Source of the DNA: Dermatophilus congolensis
Lineage (GTDB): Bacteria; Actinomycetota; Actinomycetes; Actinomycetales; Dermatophilaceae
Assembly: GCA_030538115.1 (NCBI GenBank)
Contig: JAUNUP010000039.1
Coordinates: 1 to 23,168 of the forward strand
Length of the DNA stretch: 23,168 nucleotides
Direction of reading: 5' to 3'
Every line of letters starts with the position of its first letter. Position 1 is the first letter of the stretch. A model generated the notes under the pieces. That model did no database searches and had not been told where the DNA came from. It saw nothing but the letters and a program-made list of their open reading frames with translations. Shown here one piece after another: positions 1 through 8,810 of this stretch. Both the position numbers and the translations under genes were made by a program.

Positions 1-56
1 GGGTTGCGGCACGGGACAGGAGCTCGGGTTACGGCACGGGACTGAGGCTGGGGTTA
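1..56. repeat. 25-bp tandem repeat at the 3' end of the topoisomerase gene
   Basis: GGGTTGCGGCACGGGAC at 1-17 recurs as GGGTTACGGCACGGGAC at 26-42, and GGGTTA begins again at 51, so the period is 25 bp. The first two units agree at about 20 of 25 positions. The third unit runs into the topoisomerase stop codon (TAA on the minus strand, 54-56). The array is cut by the window edge, so its full copy number is unknown. I see no coding potential or clear terminator in it. Confidence 0.6.
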
Positions 57-2792
57 TTCGTCTCCGGTTTGGACCACGTCGTCCAGGGAGTCCGGGTCGT
101 AGTCGTCTCGGTCCACCCTCGCGCGGGGGCGCGGTGCGGGTTCGTCGAAGTCGAACATCGGCTCGCTCGCCAGGCCTCTCGTGCGCCCCGAACCGGGAGC
201 CGGAGGCGCGGAATCAGTGGCGCGACCGGCGTCTTCAGCGGTGCGTGCGTCTGCGTCGGAGGCCCTGAACGGCGCGACCGAGTTCACGTTCTCCGCCGAC
301 CCCGCGCCCACTGTGACCTGGGCGGGAAGGGCCGGGGCGACGGCCCCGATCGCGGCCGAGACGGGCGAGCCGGAGCCGTCGCGGCGGCCGATCGCCTCCG
401 GGAGGGCGCGGGCCACGCCGTTGGCGGCCGAGGCCTTGGCCGGAGCGGCGCCGACGAACGCCAGGCCGAGTTTGGCCTCGCCGCGCAAGAAGCGGTGGCA
501 GCGCACGCCTCCGGTGGCGCGGCCCTTGCCGGGGTATTCGTCGAGCGGGGTCACCTTGATGGCGTCGACGGGCGAGCCCGGAGCAGCGCTGTCGGCGGCC
601 GCCCCGGTCACGACGATGTTCTCGGCCGACAGATCGACGGCTCCGAAGAACACGACCTCGGCACCCGCAGCGAGCTTGATACCGGCCATGCCGCCCGCAG
701 GCCGTCCCTGGGGACGCACCTTGTCGGCGCCGAAACGCAGTAGCTGCGCGTCGGAGGTGACGAACACGAGTTCCTCGTCGCCCGTTCGCAGCTCGACGGC
801 GCCGACGACGCGGTCGCGGTCTTTGAGCCCGATCGTCTCCCACTCGTCGCGGCCGGCCGGGTAGTCGGTGGTGACGCGCTTGACCACACCGCTCGCGGTG
901 CCGAGCGCGAGCCCGGGGGAGTCGGGGTCGAGCGAACACAGCGCCAGCGGAACCTCGGCCGGGGCGCCCCGGTACGCGGCCCCCTGTGCGGCGAGCTGCA
1001 CGTATGCCGCCACGGGCGAGCCACCAGCCAGGCTCGGCGGCCCGTTGGTCGCGACGATCGTGGGCAGCTCCAGCACAGACAGCCGCAGCACGCGCCCGGC
1101 GGAAGTCACGAGCCCGATCTCCCCGCGCGCGGAGGCGGCCACGACCGAGACGACGGCGTCGTGCTTGCCGCGCGGGCCGTCTGAGGTCAGCGGCGCCCGG
1201 TCGGAGGTGCGGGCCAGCAGCCCCGTGGAGGAGAGCATGACGAAACACGGGTCGTCAGCGACCTCCAACGGTGCCGCCGACGTGGCCGGCGCGCCCGCTG
1301 ACTCAAGCAGGATCGTTCGCCGCGGGGTGCCGAGTTCAGCTGCCACCTGGGCGAGTTCGTCGGAGACCAGGGCCCGCAGCTTGGCCTCGTCGGCGAGCAG
1401 CTCACGCAGCTCGGCGATAGCGGCGTTCAACTCCGTGCGCTCGTTCTCCAGCTCGATCCGGCTGAACTTGGTGAGGCGCCGCAACTGCAGTTCGAGGATG
1501 TACTCGGCCTGCACCTGGGTGAGGTCGAAGACCTGCATCAACCGGGTGCGGGCGGCGGCGGTGTCGTCGCTGGCGCGGATGAGCGCGATGACCTCGTCGA
1601 TGTCGAGGATCGCGATGAGCAGGCCCTCGACCAGGTGCAGCCGGTCTTCGCGCTTCTTCAACCGGAACGCGCTGCGGCGACGCACGACGTCGATACGGAA
1701 GTCGACATATACCCGCAGCAGTTCGACGAGCCCCAGCGTGCGAGGCTGCCCGTCGACCAGCGTGACGTTGTTGATGCCGAAGTTGTCTTCGAGCGGCGTG
1801 AGCTTGTAGAGCTTCTCGAGCACCGCCTCCGGGTTGAACCCGTTCTTGATCTCGATGACGAGCCGCAGGCCGTGCTCGTGATCGGAGTAGTCGTCGATGT
1901 CGCTGATGCCCTCGATCTTCTTGGCCTTGACGAGTTCGGCGATCTTGGTCTTCGCCTTCTCGGGGCCGACGAGGTAGGGCAGTTCGGTGACGACGATGCC
2001 CTTCTTGCGGGGCGTGACGTTCTCGATGCGGGCGGTGGCGCGGGTCTTGAAGCTGCCGCGGCCCGTGGCGTAGGCATCGCGGATGCCGTCGAGCCCGATG
2101 ATCCGGCCGCCGCCGGGCAGGTCGGGGCCGGGCACGAACCGCATGAGGTCGTCGAGGGTCGCGTCGGGGTGGTCGATGAGGTGCCGCGCGGCTGCGACGA
2201 CCTCGCCGAGGTTGTGCGGCGGCATGTTCGTCGCCATACCGACGGCGATACCGGCCGCGCCGTTGACCAGCAGGTTCGGGTACTGCGCGGGCAGCACGCC
2301 GGGCTGCTGAAGCGAGTCGTCGTAGTTCGGTACGAAATCGACCGTGTCCTCGTCGAGCGAGCCGACGAGGGAGGTCGAGGCCTGCGCCATTCGCGCCTCG
2401 GTGTACCGGGCCGCGGCGGGGCCGTCGTCGAGGGAGCCGAAGTTGCCGTGCCCGTCGACCAGCGGCAGCCGCATCGCGAAGGGCTGGGCGAGGCGCACGA
2501 TCGCGTCGTAGATGGCCACGTCACCGTGGGGGTGGTATTTGCCCATCACCTCGCCGGTGATGCGGGCGCTCTTGACGTGCCCGCGGTCGGGCCGCAGCCC
2601 CATCTCCCGCATCGCATAGAGGATGCGGCGCTGCACGGGCTTGAGTCCGTCGCGGGCGTCGGGCAGGGCACGCGAATAGATGACCGAATAGGCGTATTCG
2701 AGAAACGCGCCTTGCATCTCTTCTTCGACGTCGACGTCGATGATGCGTTCTTCCACCGGCGGTGGCGGCGTCGTGTTCTTCGACCGTGCCAT
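54..2792 (-). CDS. parC: DNA topoisomerase (ATP-hydrolysing) subunit A, ParC/GyrA type
   Basis: Breakage-reunion subunit of a type IIA topoisomerase (topoisomerase IV or second gyrase A), which passes one DNA duplex through another with a ParE/GyrB ATPase partner not in this window. 912 aa, a normal length. The winged-helix and quinolone pocket lie near residues 75-105 ([19 protein letters not shown]), the catalytic tyrosine is Y130 in ARYTEAR, then a tower and coiled coil to about 500 and a beta-pinwheel C-terminal domain. The C-terminal domain has [12 protein letters not shown] near 692 in place of the gyrase GyrA-box (QRRGGKG), which favours decatenation over supercoiling (inference). The last ~120 residues are Ala/Pro/Asp-rich and probably disordered. 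AGGAGG lies 11 nt before the ATG. The position equivalent to E. coli GyrA Ser83 is Val92; the acidic residue Asp96 is kept. It could equally be annotated gyrA. Confidence 0.93.
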   Translation of the reverse strand: MARSKNTTPPPPVEERIIDVDVEEEMQGAFLEYAYSVIYSRALPDARDGLKPVQRRILYAMREMGLRPDRGHVKSARITGEVMGKYHPHGDVAIYDAIVRLAQPFAMRLPLVDGHGNFGSLDDGPAAARYTEARMAQASTSLVGSLDEDTVDFVPNYDDSLQQPGVLPAQYPNLLVNGAAGIAVGMATNMPPHNLGEVVAAARHLIDHPDATLDDLMRFVPGPDLPGGGRIIGLDGIRDAYATGRGSFKTRATARIENVTPRKKGIVVTELPYLVGPEKAKTKIAELVKAKKIEGISDIDDYSDHEHGLRLVIEIKNGFNPEAVLEKLYKLTPLEDNFGINNVTLVDGQPRTLGLVELLRVYVDFRIDVVRRRSAFRLKKREDRLHLVEGLLIAILDIDEVIALIRASDDTAAARTRLMQVFDLTQVQAEYILELQLRRLTKFSRIELENERTELNAAIAELRELLADEAKLRALVSDELAQVAAELGTPRRTILLESAGAPATSAAPLEVADDPCFVMLSSTGLLARTSDRAPLTSDGPRGKHDAVVSVVAASARGEIGLVTSAGRVLRLSVLELPTIVATNGPPSLAGGSPVAAYVQLAAQGAAYRGAPAEVPLALCSLDPDSPGLALGTASGVVKRVTTDYPAGRDEWETIGLKDRDRVVGAVELRTGDEELVFVTSDAQLLRFGADKVRPQGRPAGGMAGIKLAAGAEVVFFGAVDLSAENIVVTGAAADSAAPGSPVDAIKVTPLDEYPGKGRATGGVRCHRFLRGEAKLGLAFVGAAPAKASAANGVARALPEAIGRRDGSGSPVSAAIGAVAPALPAQVTVGAGSAENVNSVAPFRASDADARTAEDAGRATDSAPPAPGSGRTRGLASEPMFDFDEPAPRPRARVDRDDYDPDSLDDVVQTGDE

Positions 2793-2877
2793 GCGTGCGC
2801 GAGCCTCCTGACAGATGAGGGGAACCGACGGTCATCCTGCCTCATCGCGGGCGTCCGCGCCGTTCGCGACTCGCTAC

Positions 2878-2918
2878 GCGACGCCCCAGACGTCACGGCC
2901 GCGTCAGTGCGGCGTCGC
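2878..2918 (-). terminator. Possible hairpin between EIIA and topoisomerase genes
   Basis: GCGACGCC (2878-2885) and GGCGTCGC (2911-2918) are perfect 8-bp inverted arms around a 25-nt loop. They lie about 15 nt downstream of the EIIA stop on the minus strand. There is no T-tract and the loop is long, so this may be a weak or factor-dependent terminator, or chance in GC-rich DNA. Confidence 0.25.
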
Positions 2919-2933
2919 TGGGGCGGCTGTAAA

Positions 2934-3383
2934 TCAGGCCCGGAGCAGCGACTCCTGGAGGAGGTCGGCGACTGCGGCGGGATCCTCGAGCGTGCCGAGT
3001 TGCTGCCTGAAGCTCTGGTGCGTGAGGCGGCGGGCGAGTTTGGCGAGAATCGCGAGGTGGTCGGTGGGCGCGCCGCTCGGTACGGCGATGAGGAAGATCA
3101 GCTTGGCGGGCCCGTCGTCGACTCCCCAGTCGATGCCCTGCTCGGAGCGGCCGAACGCGACCGAGGGCACGGTGACGTGGGCGCTGCGGGCGTGGGGGAT
3201 GGCGACGCCACCCGGTAGGCCCGTGGCGAGTTGCCCTTCACGCGTGTGCACGTCTTTGAGATACCCGTCGAGGTCGGCCAGTCGGTCGGTCGCGGCCAGC
3301 GTGTCGGCGAGCGCGGCGATCGCGTCGGCCCGGCTCGCTGCGGGCATCCCGAGCAGTACCAGTTCTGGCGTGATCAGTCTCAA
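2934..3383 (-). CDS. PTS EIIA domain protein (fructose/mannitol/nitrogen type), orphan
   Basis: Single-domain PTS_EIIA_2 protein: a cytoplasmic phosphocarrier that takes phosphate from HPr onto a histidine and passes it to an EIIB or uses it for regulation. The active-site histidine is H64 in GGVAIPHARS, and the fold runs the whole length (149 aa, usual for the family). I place the start at a TTG (3381-3383) because AGGAG ends 5 nt before it and the protein then begins with the typical LRLITPELV. An ATG at 3423-3425 would add 14 residues but has no convincing ribosome-binding site. No EIIB, EIIC or HPr gene is in the window, so the partner and sugar are unknown. It may be regulatory, like PtsN. 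The topoisomerase gene follows 141 nt downstream and the nitroreductase is 83 nt upstream, all on one strand. Confidence 0.88.
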   Translation of the reverse strand: MRLITPELVLLGMPAASRADAIAALADTLAATDRLADLDGYLKDVHTREGQLATGLPGGVAIPHARSAHVTVPSVAFGRSEQGIDWGVDDGPAKLIFLIAVPSGAPTDHLAILAKLARRLTHQSFRQQLGTLEDPAAVADLLQESLLRA

Positions 3384-3466
3384 CGTTGCTCCTAGCGACA
3401 GGTGCCCGGACGGAACCGGGGTCATCGCCCCCAGTATTCACGGAAAAGCGGCACCACGGCAGACGC

Positions 3467-4141
3467 TCAGGGCTCGAATACCGGGGGCGGCACGGCCGAG
3501 GGGGCCACACCGAAACGTACGCGCGCCTCGAACGGTTCGCGCCTTGGCCGGTCGTTACTCCTGGTGCGAGGCCCCCCACGTGGGCTGTCGTCGGGCGGGC
3601 GTGGTGCGCCCAACGCCACCATGCCGATCAGCCGGATCGGTTCGGTGATGTCGAGCAGGTCGCCCACCGCGGAGTGGGCCTGCGCGGGTACACCGAAGAA
3701 CAGCGCGCCCAGCCCGGCGGCCTCCGCGCCGACGAGCAGCGACATGACGGCCATGCCGGCATCGACATCCCAGAACGGTGTCGGCCATGCGGCGGGGTCG
3801 GAGTCGGGGTGCGTCTTGTCGGGGCGCGCATACCTCTGCGTGTATCGCGAGGGATCGGCGCACACGGCGATCAGTACCGGCGCCGCGCCGACACCGCGCA
3901 GCCAGGCGTTGGGCCGCGCCCCACCCTCCGAACGGCCGGAGAGGGCCGTCGCGGTACGCCAGAAGGCGTCGCGATCGTCTGTCGTGTCGAGCACGACGAA
4001 GCTCGTGCCCTGACTGAAACCGGCGCTGGGCGCACGTAGGGCCAGATCGAGCAGGTCGCTCAGCGTGTCTCGCGGGACGGATGCGGCAGGATCGAAGTCG
4101 CGGCACATCCGGCGGCGACGGAGTGCTTCGGTGACGTCCAC
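3467..4141 (-). CDS. Nitroreductase family protein
   Basis: FMN-dependent NAD(P)H oxidoreductase of the nitroreductase superfamily, 224 aa; cytoplasmic, probably dimeric. Seen: the N-terminal FMN-phosphate motif with its basic cluster (EALRRRRMCRDF, residues 5-16), the conserved LALRAPSAGFSQGTSFVVLD segment split over residues 32-52, the central GMAVMSLLVGAEAAGLGALFFG helix and strand, and the LIGMVALGAPRPPD strand near 165-178. The last ~40 residues are Arg/Pro-rich and low in complexity. The start is GTG (4139-4141), which gives the usual VDVTEALRRRR opening; the ribosome-binding site is weak. It is divergent from the acetyltransferase gene across about 110 nt. The natural substrate cannot be told from sequence; nitro compounds, quinones and enones are all possible within the family. 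Confidence 0.88.
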   Translation of the reverse strand: MDVTEALRRRRMCRDFDPAASVPRDTLSDLLDLALRAPSAGFSQGTSFVVLDTTDDRDAFWRTATALSGRSEGGARPNAWLRGVGAAPVLIAVCADPSRYTQRYARPDKTHPDSDPAAWPTPFWDVDAGMAVMSLLVGAEAAGLGALFFGVPAQAHSAVGDLLDITEPIRLIGMVALGAPRPPDDSPRGGPRTRSNDRPRREPFEARVRFGVAPSAVPPPVFEP

Positions 4142-4209
4142 CGCGTCAGCCTGTCATCCTCCGGTGCATACAACGCCGGGTGGGGTGTCTCTGTCGAGAA
4201 TCGCCGTGC

Positions 4210-4238
4210 TTGGTTTACTGATCTTTGCATCACATACT
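4210..4238 (+). promoter_or_regulatory. Candidate promoter of the Pat-like gene
   Basis: TTGGTT (4210-4215), a 17-nt spacer, then CATACT (4233-4238) resemble -35 and -10 boxes of a housekeeping sigma promoter. Transcription would begin near 4245, exactly at an upstream in-frame ATG, so a leaderless transcript starting at that ATG is possible. Confidence 0.4.
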
Positions 4239-4253
4239 GCGAGGATGGAACGC

Positions 4254-6974
4254 ATGAGTAACGAGCCGCAGGAGCCCGTGTCCGCGACCACGCCTGCCGA
4301 CGGAGGCCAGGGGGCCGCAGAGCAGCCGCCCGTCGCCTACCCGAAGGCCTGGGAAGGCGACGTCGTGCTCAGAGACGGGTCGCTGGCACACGTGCGGCCG
4401 ATCCTGCCCTCCGACGGCCCCGGCATTCACAGGTTCCATGACGGGCAGTCCGAGGAATCCATCTACATGCGCTTCTTCGCGCCGATCAAGCACCTCTCCG
4501 AATCCGACGTGCACCGGTTCACGCACGTCGACTACGACGAGCGGGTCGCCCTCGTTGCCCTCATCGGCGAAGACATCATTGGCATCGCCCGATACGACCG
4601 ACTCGACGACCGCTCGATCGCCGAGGTCGCGTTCAACATCTCCGATCACTTCCAGGGCAAAGGCCTCGGGTCGGTGCTGTTGGAGCACCTCGCGGCCATC
4701 GCAGGCGAAGAGGGCGTCACACAGTTCGTCGCCGATGTGCTGCCGCAGAACCGCAAGATGATGAAGGTCTTCGTCGACGCCGGCTACGAGGTGAGCCACG
4801 CGTTCGAAGACGGGGTCATCGCGGTCTCGTTCCGCATCGAGCCCACCGAGAAGAGCAGCGGTGTGCAGCTCGCGCGTGAGCACCGCGCCGAATCGCAGAG
4901 CATGTCGCGGGTGCTCAAGCCCGCCTCGATCGCTGTGGTCGGCGTGAGTCGTCGCCCCGACGCCTTCGGCACGATCCTGCTCGACAACATCCTCGACTCC
5001 GGCTTCACCGGCCCCGTGCACGTGGTCACCTCCGAGGCCACGTCTGTGCGCGGCATCAAGGCCAAACGCAAGGTGAGCGACATCGGTGAGCACGTCGACC
5101 TCGTCGTCGTCTCCGTGCCCGCAGACGCGGTGCTCGACGTGGTCGAAGACTGCGCGGCGGTCAAGGCGAACACGCTCATGGTCGTCTCGGCGGGGTTCGC
5201 CGAGGCAGGTCCGGAGGGCGAGGAGCGTCAGGCCCAGTTGCTGCGCCGGGCCCGCGCCCACGGCATGCGCGTGGTCGGCCCCAACTCGTTCGGCCTGGTC
5301 AACAACGACCCCGAGGTACGCCTCAACGCCAGCCTCGCGCGTTCTCCCTCGTTCCCTGGCGGCCTCGGCATCTTCACGCAGAGCGGCGGCCTCGGTGCCG
5401 GGCTGCTCGCCTCCGTCGCCCGGCGCGGCCTGGGCGTTTCGTGCTTCCTGTCGGCCGGTAACCGGGTCGATGTCTCGGGCAACGACACGATGCAGTACCT
5501 CATCGACGACGACACGACCACGACCGTGGCCTTGTACCTGGAGTCGGTCGGTAACCCGCGTAAGTTCTCGCGTATCGCCCGGCAGCTCTCGCTGCGTAAG
5601 CCGGTTGTGTGCGTGAAATCGCGGACGGCCGGCATCGTTCCGCCTGGTCACCGTGCGCGTACGACCACGCTGCCCGCGGGAGCGTTCGACGCGCTGCTCG
5701 ACCAGGCCGGTGTCATCCGCGCCGAGAGCATCCACGACATGGTCAACATCTGTGAGCTGTTGGCCCAGCAACCTCTGCCGACCGGTAACCGCATCGCGAT
5801 CGTCGGCAACGCCTCCGGCATCGTCGCGATCCTCACCGAGGAGGCGAGGCGGCGCGGTCTGCAGATCGGCCGCGTGAACCCGGTGCTGCCCCTGCAGTGC
5901 ACCGTCGCCGAGGTCGGCTCGATGGTCGAGGAGTCGCTCGACGACGAGAACGTCGACGCCCTCGTCGTCTGTCTCGTGCCGCCGATCGCGAACAGCGAGG
6001 AGACGATGGCCGAAGCCGTCTCGCACGCCGCCTGGGCGCACAACAAGCCCGTGGCCACGACCTTCCTCGGCATGCGCGACACTGCCGAATCCATGCGTAA
6101 GGCCGGCCGTCTGCTGCCCGACGGTCGCCGCCGGGTGGTGCCGACGTACAAGGCGCCGCTCGACAGCGTGCGCTCGATCGGCGCGGCTGCAGGGTATGCG
6201 CGCTGGCTCGCCTCCGACAGGGGCGAGCGGGTACACCCGAGCGGCATCGACCGGTCGGCGGCGGCGCAGATCATCGAGACGGCGCTCGCCGAGACCCCCG
6301 AGGGTCGCGAGCTGCGCGCCGACGAGGCCGAGGCTCTGCTCGCAGCGGCCGGTATCGAGCTGTGGAAGGCGCTGCCGGTCGACAGCCCCGAGGAGGCCGT
6401 GGAGGCCGCCGAGCAGCTCGGCTATCCGGTCGTGCTGCGCTCGGTGCGCCCTGACGTGCGTGACCGCCCGGGTGCCGGTGCGGTGCGTCTCGACATCGGC
6501 GACGCCACCGGAGTCGAGCACGCGTACAGCTCGCTCGTCGACGCGTTCGGGCCGGAGCCGCAGGTCGTCGTGCAGAGGCTCGCCGAGCACGGCACCCCGA
6601 TGACGCTCTCGTCCGTCGAGGATCCGGTGTTCGGCCCGGTCATCACGCTGGGGCTGGCCGGCGCGAGTTCGTTGCTCTTCGGCGACATCGTGCACCGCAT
6701 CCCACCGCTGACCGACATCGACATCGCGAGCATGCACCGGCAGCTGAAGTCGGCACCGCTGCTCGACGGGCGGATGGGTCCGGCGGTCGACCGCCTGGCG
6801 CTCGGAAAACTGGTGGGGCGGGTGTCGGTGCTGGCCGATCTGCTGCCCGACATCGCCAGGCTCGAGCTCAACCCGGTCAACACGCGGCCCGGCGGAGTCG
6901 ACGTGCTCGGTGCCCGGATCACGGTCGCCGAAGCCGGGGCTCGCACAGATGCCGGGCGGCGAGCGCTGGCCTGA
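4254..6974 (+). CDS. GNAT/acyl-CoA synthetase (NDP-forming) fusion, Pat-type protein lysine acetyltransferase
   Basis: Probably acetylates lysines, classically on AMP-forming acyl-CoA synthetases, using acetyl-CoA; cytoplasmic. 906 aa. Domain order: an Ala/Pro-rich tail, a GNAT domain (about 46-190, acetyl-CoA loop QGKGLG near 134), a CoA-binding Rossmann domain (about 215-340, GVSRRPDAFG), a succinyl-CoA-ligase-like domain (about 370-600) and an ATP-grasp-like domain (about 680-900). GNAT at the N-terminus matches the Streptomyces PatA arrangement, opposite to enteric PatZ. The synthetase half looks inactive: the phosphohistidine motif (usually SHTGAL) reads HRARTT near 466-471, and the ATP-grasp lysine is R729 in VVLRSV. 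Start: ATG 4254, with GAGG 9 nt upstream; ATG 4245 is the alternative if the transcript is leaderless. It heads a run with the DUF5998 and phosphodiesterase genes. Confidence 0.88.
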   Translation: MSNEPQEPVSATTPADGGQGAAEQPPVAYPKAWEGDVVLRDGSLAHVRPILPSDGPGIHRFHDGQSEESIYMRFFAPIKHLSESDVHRFTHVDYDERVALVALIGEDIIGIARYDRLDDRSIAEVAFNISDHFQGKGLGSVLLEHLAAIAGEEGVTQFVADVLPQNRKMMKVFVDAGYEVSHAFEDGVIAVSFRIEPTEKSSGVQLAREHRAESQSMSRVLKPASIAVVGVSRRPDAFGTILLDNILDSGFTGPVHVVTSEATSVRGIKAKRKVSDIGEHVDLVVVSVPADAVLDVVEDCAAVKANTLMVVSAGFAEAGPEGEERQAQLLRRARAHGMRVVGPNSFGLVNNDPEVRLNASLARSPSFPGGLGIFTQSGGLGAGLLASVARRGLGVSCFLSAGNRVDVSGNDTMQYLIDDDTTTTVALYLESVGNPRKFSRIARQLSLRKPVVCVKSRTAGIVPPGHRARTTTLPAGAFDALLDQAGVIRAESIHDMVNICELLAQQPLPTGNRIAIVGNASGIVAILTEEARRRGLQIGRVNPVLPLQCTVAEVGSMVEESLDDENVDALVVCLVPPIANSEETMAEAVSHAAWAHNKPVATTFLGMRDTAESMRKAGRLLPDGRRRVVPTYKAPLDSVRSIGAAAGYARWLASDRGERVHPSGIDRSAAAQIIETALAETPEGRELRADEAEALLAAAGIELWKALPVDSPEEAVEAAEQLGYPVVLRSVRPDVRDRPGAGAVRLDIGDATGVEHAYSSLVDAFGPEPQVVVQRLAEHGTPMTLSSVEDPVFGPVITLGLAGASSLLFGDIVHRIPPLTDIDIASMHRQLKSAPLLDGRMGPAVDRLALGKLVGRVSVLADLLPDIARLELNPVNTRPGGVDVLGARITVAEAGARTDAGRRALA

Positions 6975-7000
6975 GCTGCCCTGTGGGTCACAATGGCCCC

Positions 7001-7591
7001 ATGAGCTTCTCCAGGTCCGTCTCCGGGTCGTCGCTTCCGGCCGCCCTCGTCAAAGACGTGGAGAGGGCGGGCTACTACCCCGCCCTCGTACACGACGTGG
7101 TCAAGACGGCACTGGCCGACGACACGGTCGTGTCGCACCTGGTGCACCAGGAGACGACCTTCGACCACGACTCGATCCGCCGCCACGTGACCGTGCTGGT
7201 GCTGACCGACTCGCGCCTGGTCGTCGTGCACGCCGACGACGACACTCAGCCGGGCACGCCGCTGACGACCGCGACCGCCACATCTGAGAGCGTGCCGATC
7301 TCGGGCGTGCGCGGCGTGATGCTGACGCACGTGGTCGGCGACCCTGCGGCGTACAAGGCCGGCGGGCTCGGGCAGGAGCTCACGGTGACGATCGGGTGGG
7401 GTTCTGTGACCCGCGTCGACCTCATCCCGGCAACGTGCGGCGACCCGAACTGCGACGCCGACCACGGCTATGAAGGCACCCTCACCGCCGACGACATCAG
7501 CGTGCGTGTGAGCGCGATGGCCGACGGCGAAGATGCCCTGCGCCAGGCCGTCGCGTTCGCGCGAGCGCTTGAGAGCGCGACAGCGCGCTGA
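7001..7591 (+). CDS. DUF5998 family protein
   Basis: A 196-aa soluble protein of the actinobacterial family I recognise as DUF5998; its function is not known to me. Seen: an N-terminal helical part (LPAALVKDVERAGYYPALV), a conserved strand LTDSRLVVVHADD, and a C-terminal CGDPNCDADHGYEG motif whose two Cys, His and Asp could bind metal (inference). No membrane segment or signal peptide. I chose ATG 7001 because MSFSRSVSGSS is a natural N-terminus; an in-frame GTG at 6983 would add six residues, and neither has a strong ribosome-binding site. It begins 26 nt after the Pat-like gene and ends 2 nt before the phosphodiesterase gene, so the three are probably co-transcribed. Confidence 0.82.
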   Translation: MSFSRSVSGSSLPAALVKDVERAGYYPALVHDVVKTALADDTVVSHLVHQETTFDHDSIRRHVTVLVLTDSRLVVVHADDDTQPGTPLTTATATSESVPISGVRGVMLTHVVGDPAAYKAGGLGQELTVTIGWGSVTRVDLIPATCGDPNCDADHGYEGTLTADDISVRVSAMADGEDALRQAVAFARALESATAR

Positions 7592-7593
7592 GC

Positions 7594-8733
7594 ATGTACG
7601 CGGATCAGGCGAGGCCGGCCTACGACGCAGGCGGTCTCGCGGGGGTGCTGCCCGCAGTCGCCGGATCTCTCGGCGTGCCCGGTTTCGTCGCGGGGCGTGA
7701 CGGCCGGCTCGAGCTGCCGCAGGCGAAACGTGCGGTAGTCGTGCTCATCGACGGGCTCGGAGACGAGTTGTTGCGGCGCCGTAGCGGCCACGCGCCCTTT
7801 CTGAGGTCGCTGTTGCCGCAGGGCCGTCGCCTGGCCGCGGGCTTCCCGTCGAGCACGGCGACCAGCCTCGCCTCCCTCGGCACCGGGCTACCTCCAGGGG
7901 CTCACGGGCTGTTCGGGTACGAGGCCTTCGATCCCGAGAAGCAGGCGATCTTCAACGAGCTGAGCTGGAAAGACGGCCCCGACCCGCTGGCGTGGCAGCC
8001 CTTCGAGACCGTGTTCGAGAAGGCCGCGGCCACGCTCGAGGTGACCAGCGTGGGGCAGCGCAAGTTCGACGGCTCTGGGCTGACCAGCGCGGCGCTGCGC
8101 GGGCCCGGGTATGCGGCGGCCGAAGACCTCGAAGCCTGCGTCGATCAGACCCTTGCGGTGCTGCGCAACGCCCCGCGTGCCCTCGTGTACCTGTACTGGG
8201 GGCGCCTCGACCAGCTCGGCCACAAGCACGGCTGCGAATCGTGGCAGTGGGGAGACGAGCTCGAGAACGTCGACGCTGCGTTGCGTCGCCTGTGCTCCTC
8301 CATGCCCTCGGGCACGAGCGTTCACGTGACGGCTGACCACGGCATGGTCGACACCGCCGACCACACCCGCATTGACCTCGCGATCACTCCGGAACTCGCG
8401 AACGGGCTACGTGCGATGGCAGGCGACGCACGCGCACCCCACGTGCACGTCGAGCCCGGCGCCACGGCTGACGTGCTGGCCGCCTGGCGCGAGACCCTAG
8501 GCGAACGGGCCTGGGTCGTCGAGCGTGACGAAGCGGTCGCCTCCGGGGTCTTCGGGGCCGTCGACGCGCGGGTGATCGAGAGGCTCGGCGACATCGTCGT
8601 GTCGATGCGCGGGACCTACGTGGTGCTCGATTCGCGACGCGCCCGGCCGGAGATGATGGCGCTCGTCGGCCACCACGGGGCGATGAGCGAAGACGAGATC
8701 GCGATCCCGCTGCTCACGGTTGAGGCCCGCTGA
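7594..8733 (+). CDS. Alkaline phosphatase superfamily protein (type I phosphodiesterase/nucleotide pyrophosphatase)
   Basis: Metal-dependent phosphodiesterase or pyrophosphatase of the alkaline phosphatase superfamily, 379 aa. Metal and nucleophile motifs appear in family order: VVLIDGLGDELL near 50 (metal Asp), FPSSTATSLASLGTG near 86-100 (Thr/Ser nucleophile), RLDQLGHKHG near 206 (Asp and His), VTADHGMVD near 246 (Asp-His), and GHHGAMS near 362 (last metal His). There is no signal peptide, so it should act in the cytoplasm, unlike many secreted members. The ATG lies 2 nt after the DUF5998 stop with no clear Shine-Dalgarno sequence, which suggests translational coupling. The substrate is unknown; nucleotide or phosphonate esters are both possible. 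Confidence 0.88.
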   Translation: MYADQARPAYDAGGLAGVLPAVAGSLGVPGFVAGRDGRLELPQAKRAVVVLIDGLGDELLRRRSGHAPFLRSLLPQGRRLAAGFPSSTATSLASLGTGLPPGAHGLFGYEAFDPEKQAIFNELSWKDGPDPLAWQPFETVFEKAAATLEVTSVGQRKFDGSGLTSAALRGPGYAAAEDLEACVDQTLAVLRNAPRALVYLYWGRLDQLGHKHGCESWQWGDELENVDAALRRLCSSMPSGTSVHVTADHGMVDTADHTRIDLAITPELANGLRAMAGDARAPHVHVEPGATADVLAAWRETLGERAWVVERDEAVASGVFGAVDARVIERLGDIVVSMRGTYVVLDSRRARPEMMALVGHHGAMSEDEIAIPLLTVEAR

Positions 8734-8744
8734 CACCTGCCGAA

Positions 8745-8756
8745 CCCCCGTGGGGG
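8745..8756. terminator. GC hairpin between convergent genes
   Basis: CCCCCGTGGGGG lies 12 nt past the phosphodiesterase stop and 55 nt past the sepH stop, in the 77-nt gap where the two genes converge. It can form a short stem in either transcript. There is no T-tract, so it is at best a weak bidirectional terminator. Confidence 0.35.
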
Positions 8757-8810
8757 CTGGGCTTGCGTCAACGGGCCTCGAACCGGTCGTGTCGCCACTG
8801 ACAGGCTGAC

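Noticed and set aside
1635..3218. A 527-codon plus-strand frame across the topoisomerase and EIIA genes
   Set aside because: It is antisense to two proteins with intact catalytic motifs and shows no recognisable domain.
3405..3425. ATG start for the EIIA protein at 3423-3425
   Set aside because: No suitable ribosome-binding site; the TTG at 3381-3383 has AGGAG at ideal spacing and gives the usual family N-terminus.
4230..6737. An 835-codon open frame on the minus strand antisense to the Pat-like gene
   Set aside because: Composition is Arg/His/Asp/Val-rich as expected for the reverse frame of GC-rich coding DNA, with no domain; the plus strand encodes clear GNAT and CoA-ligase domains.
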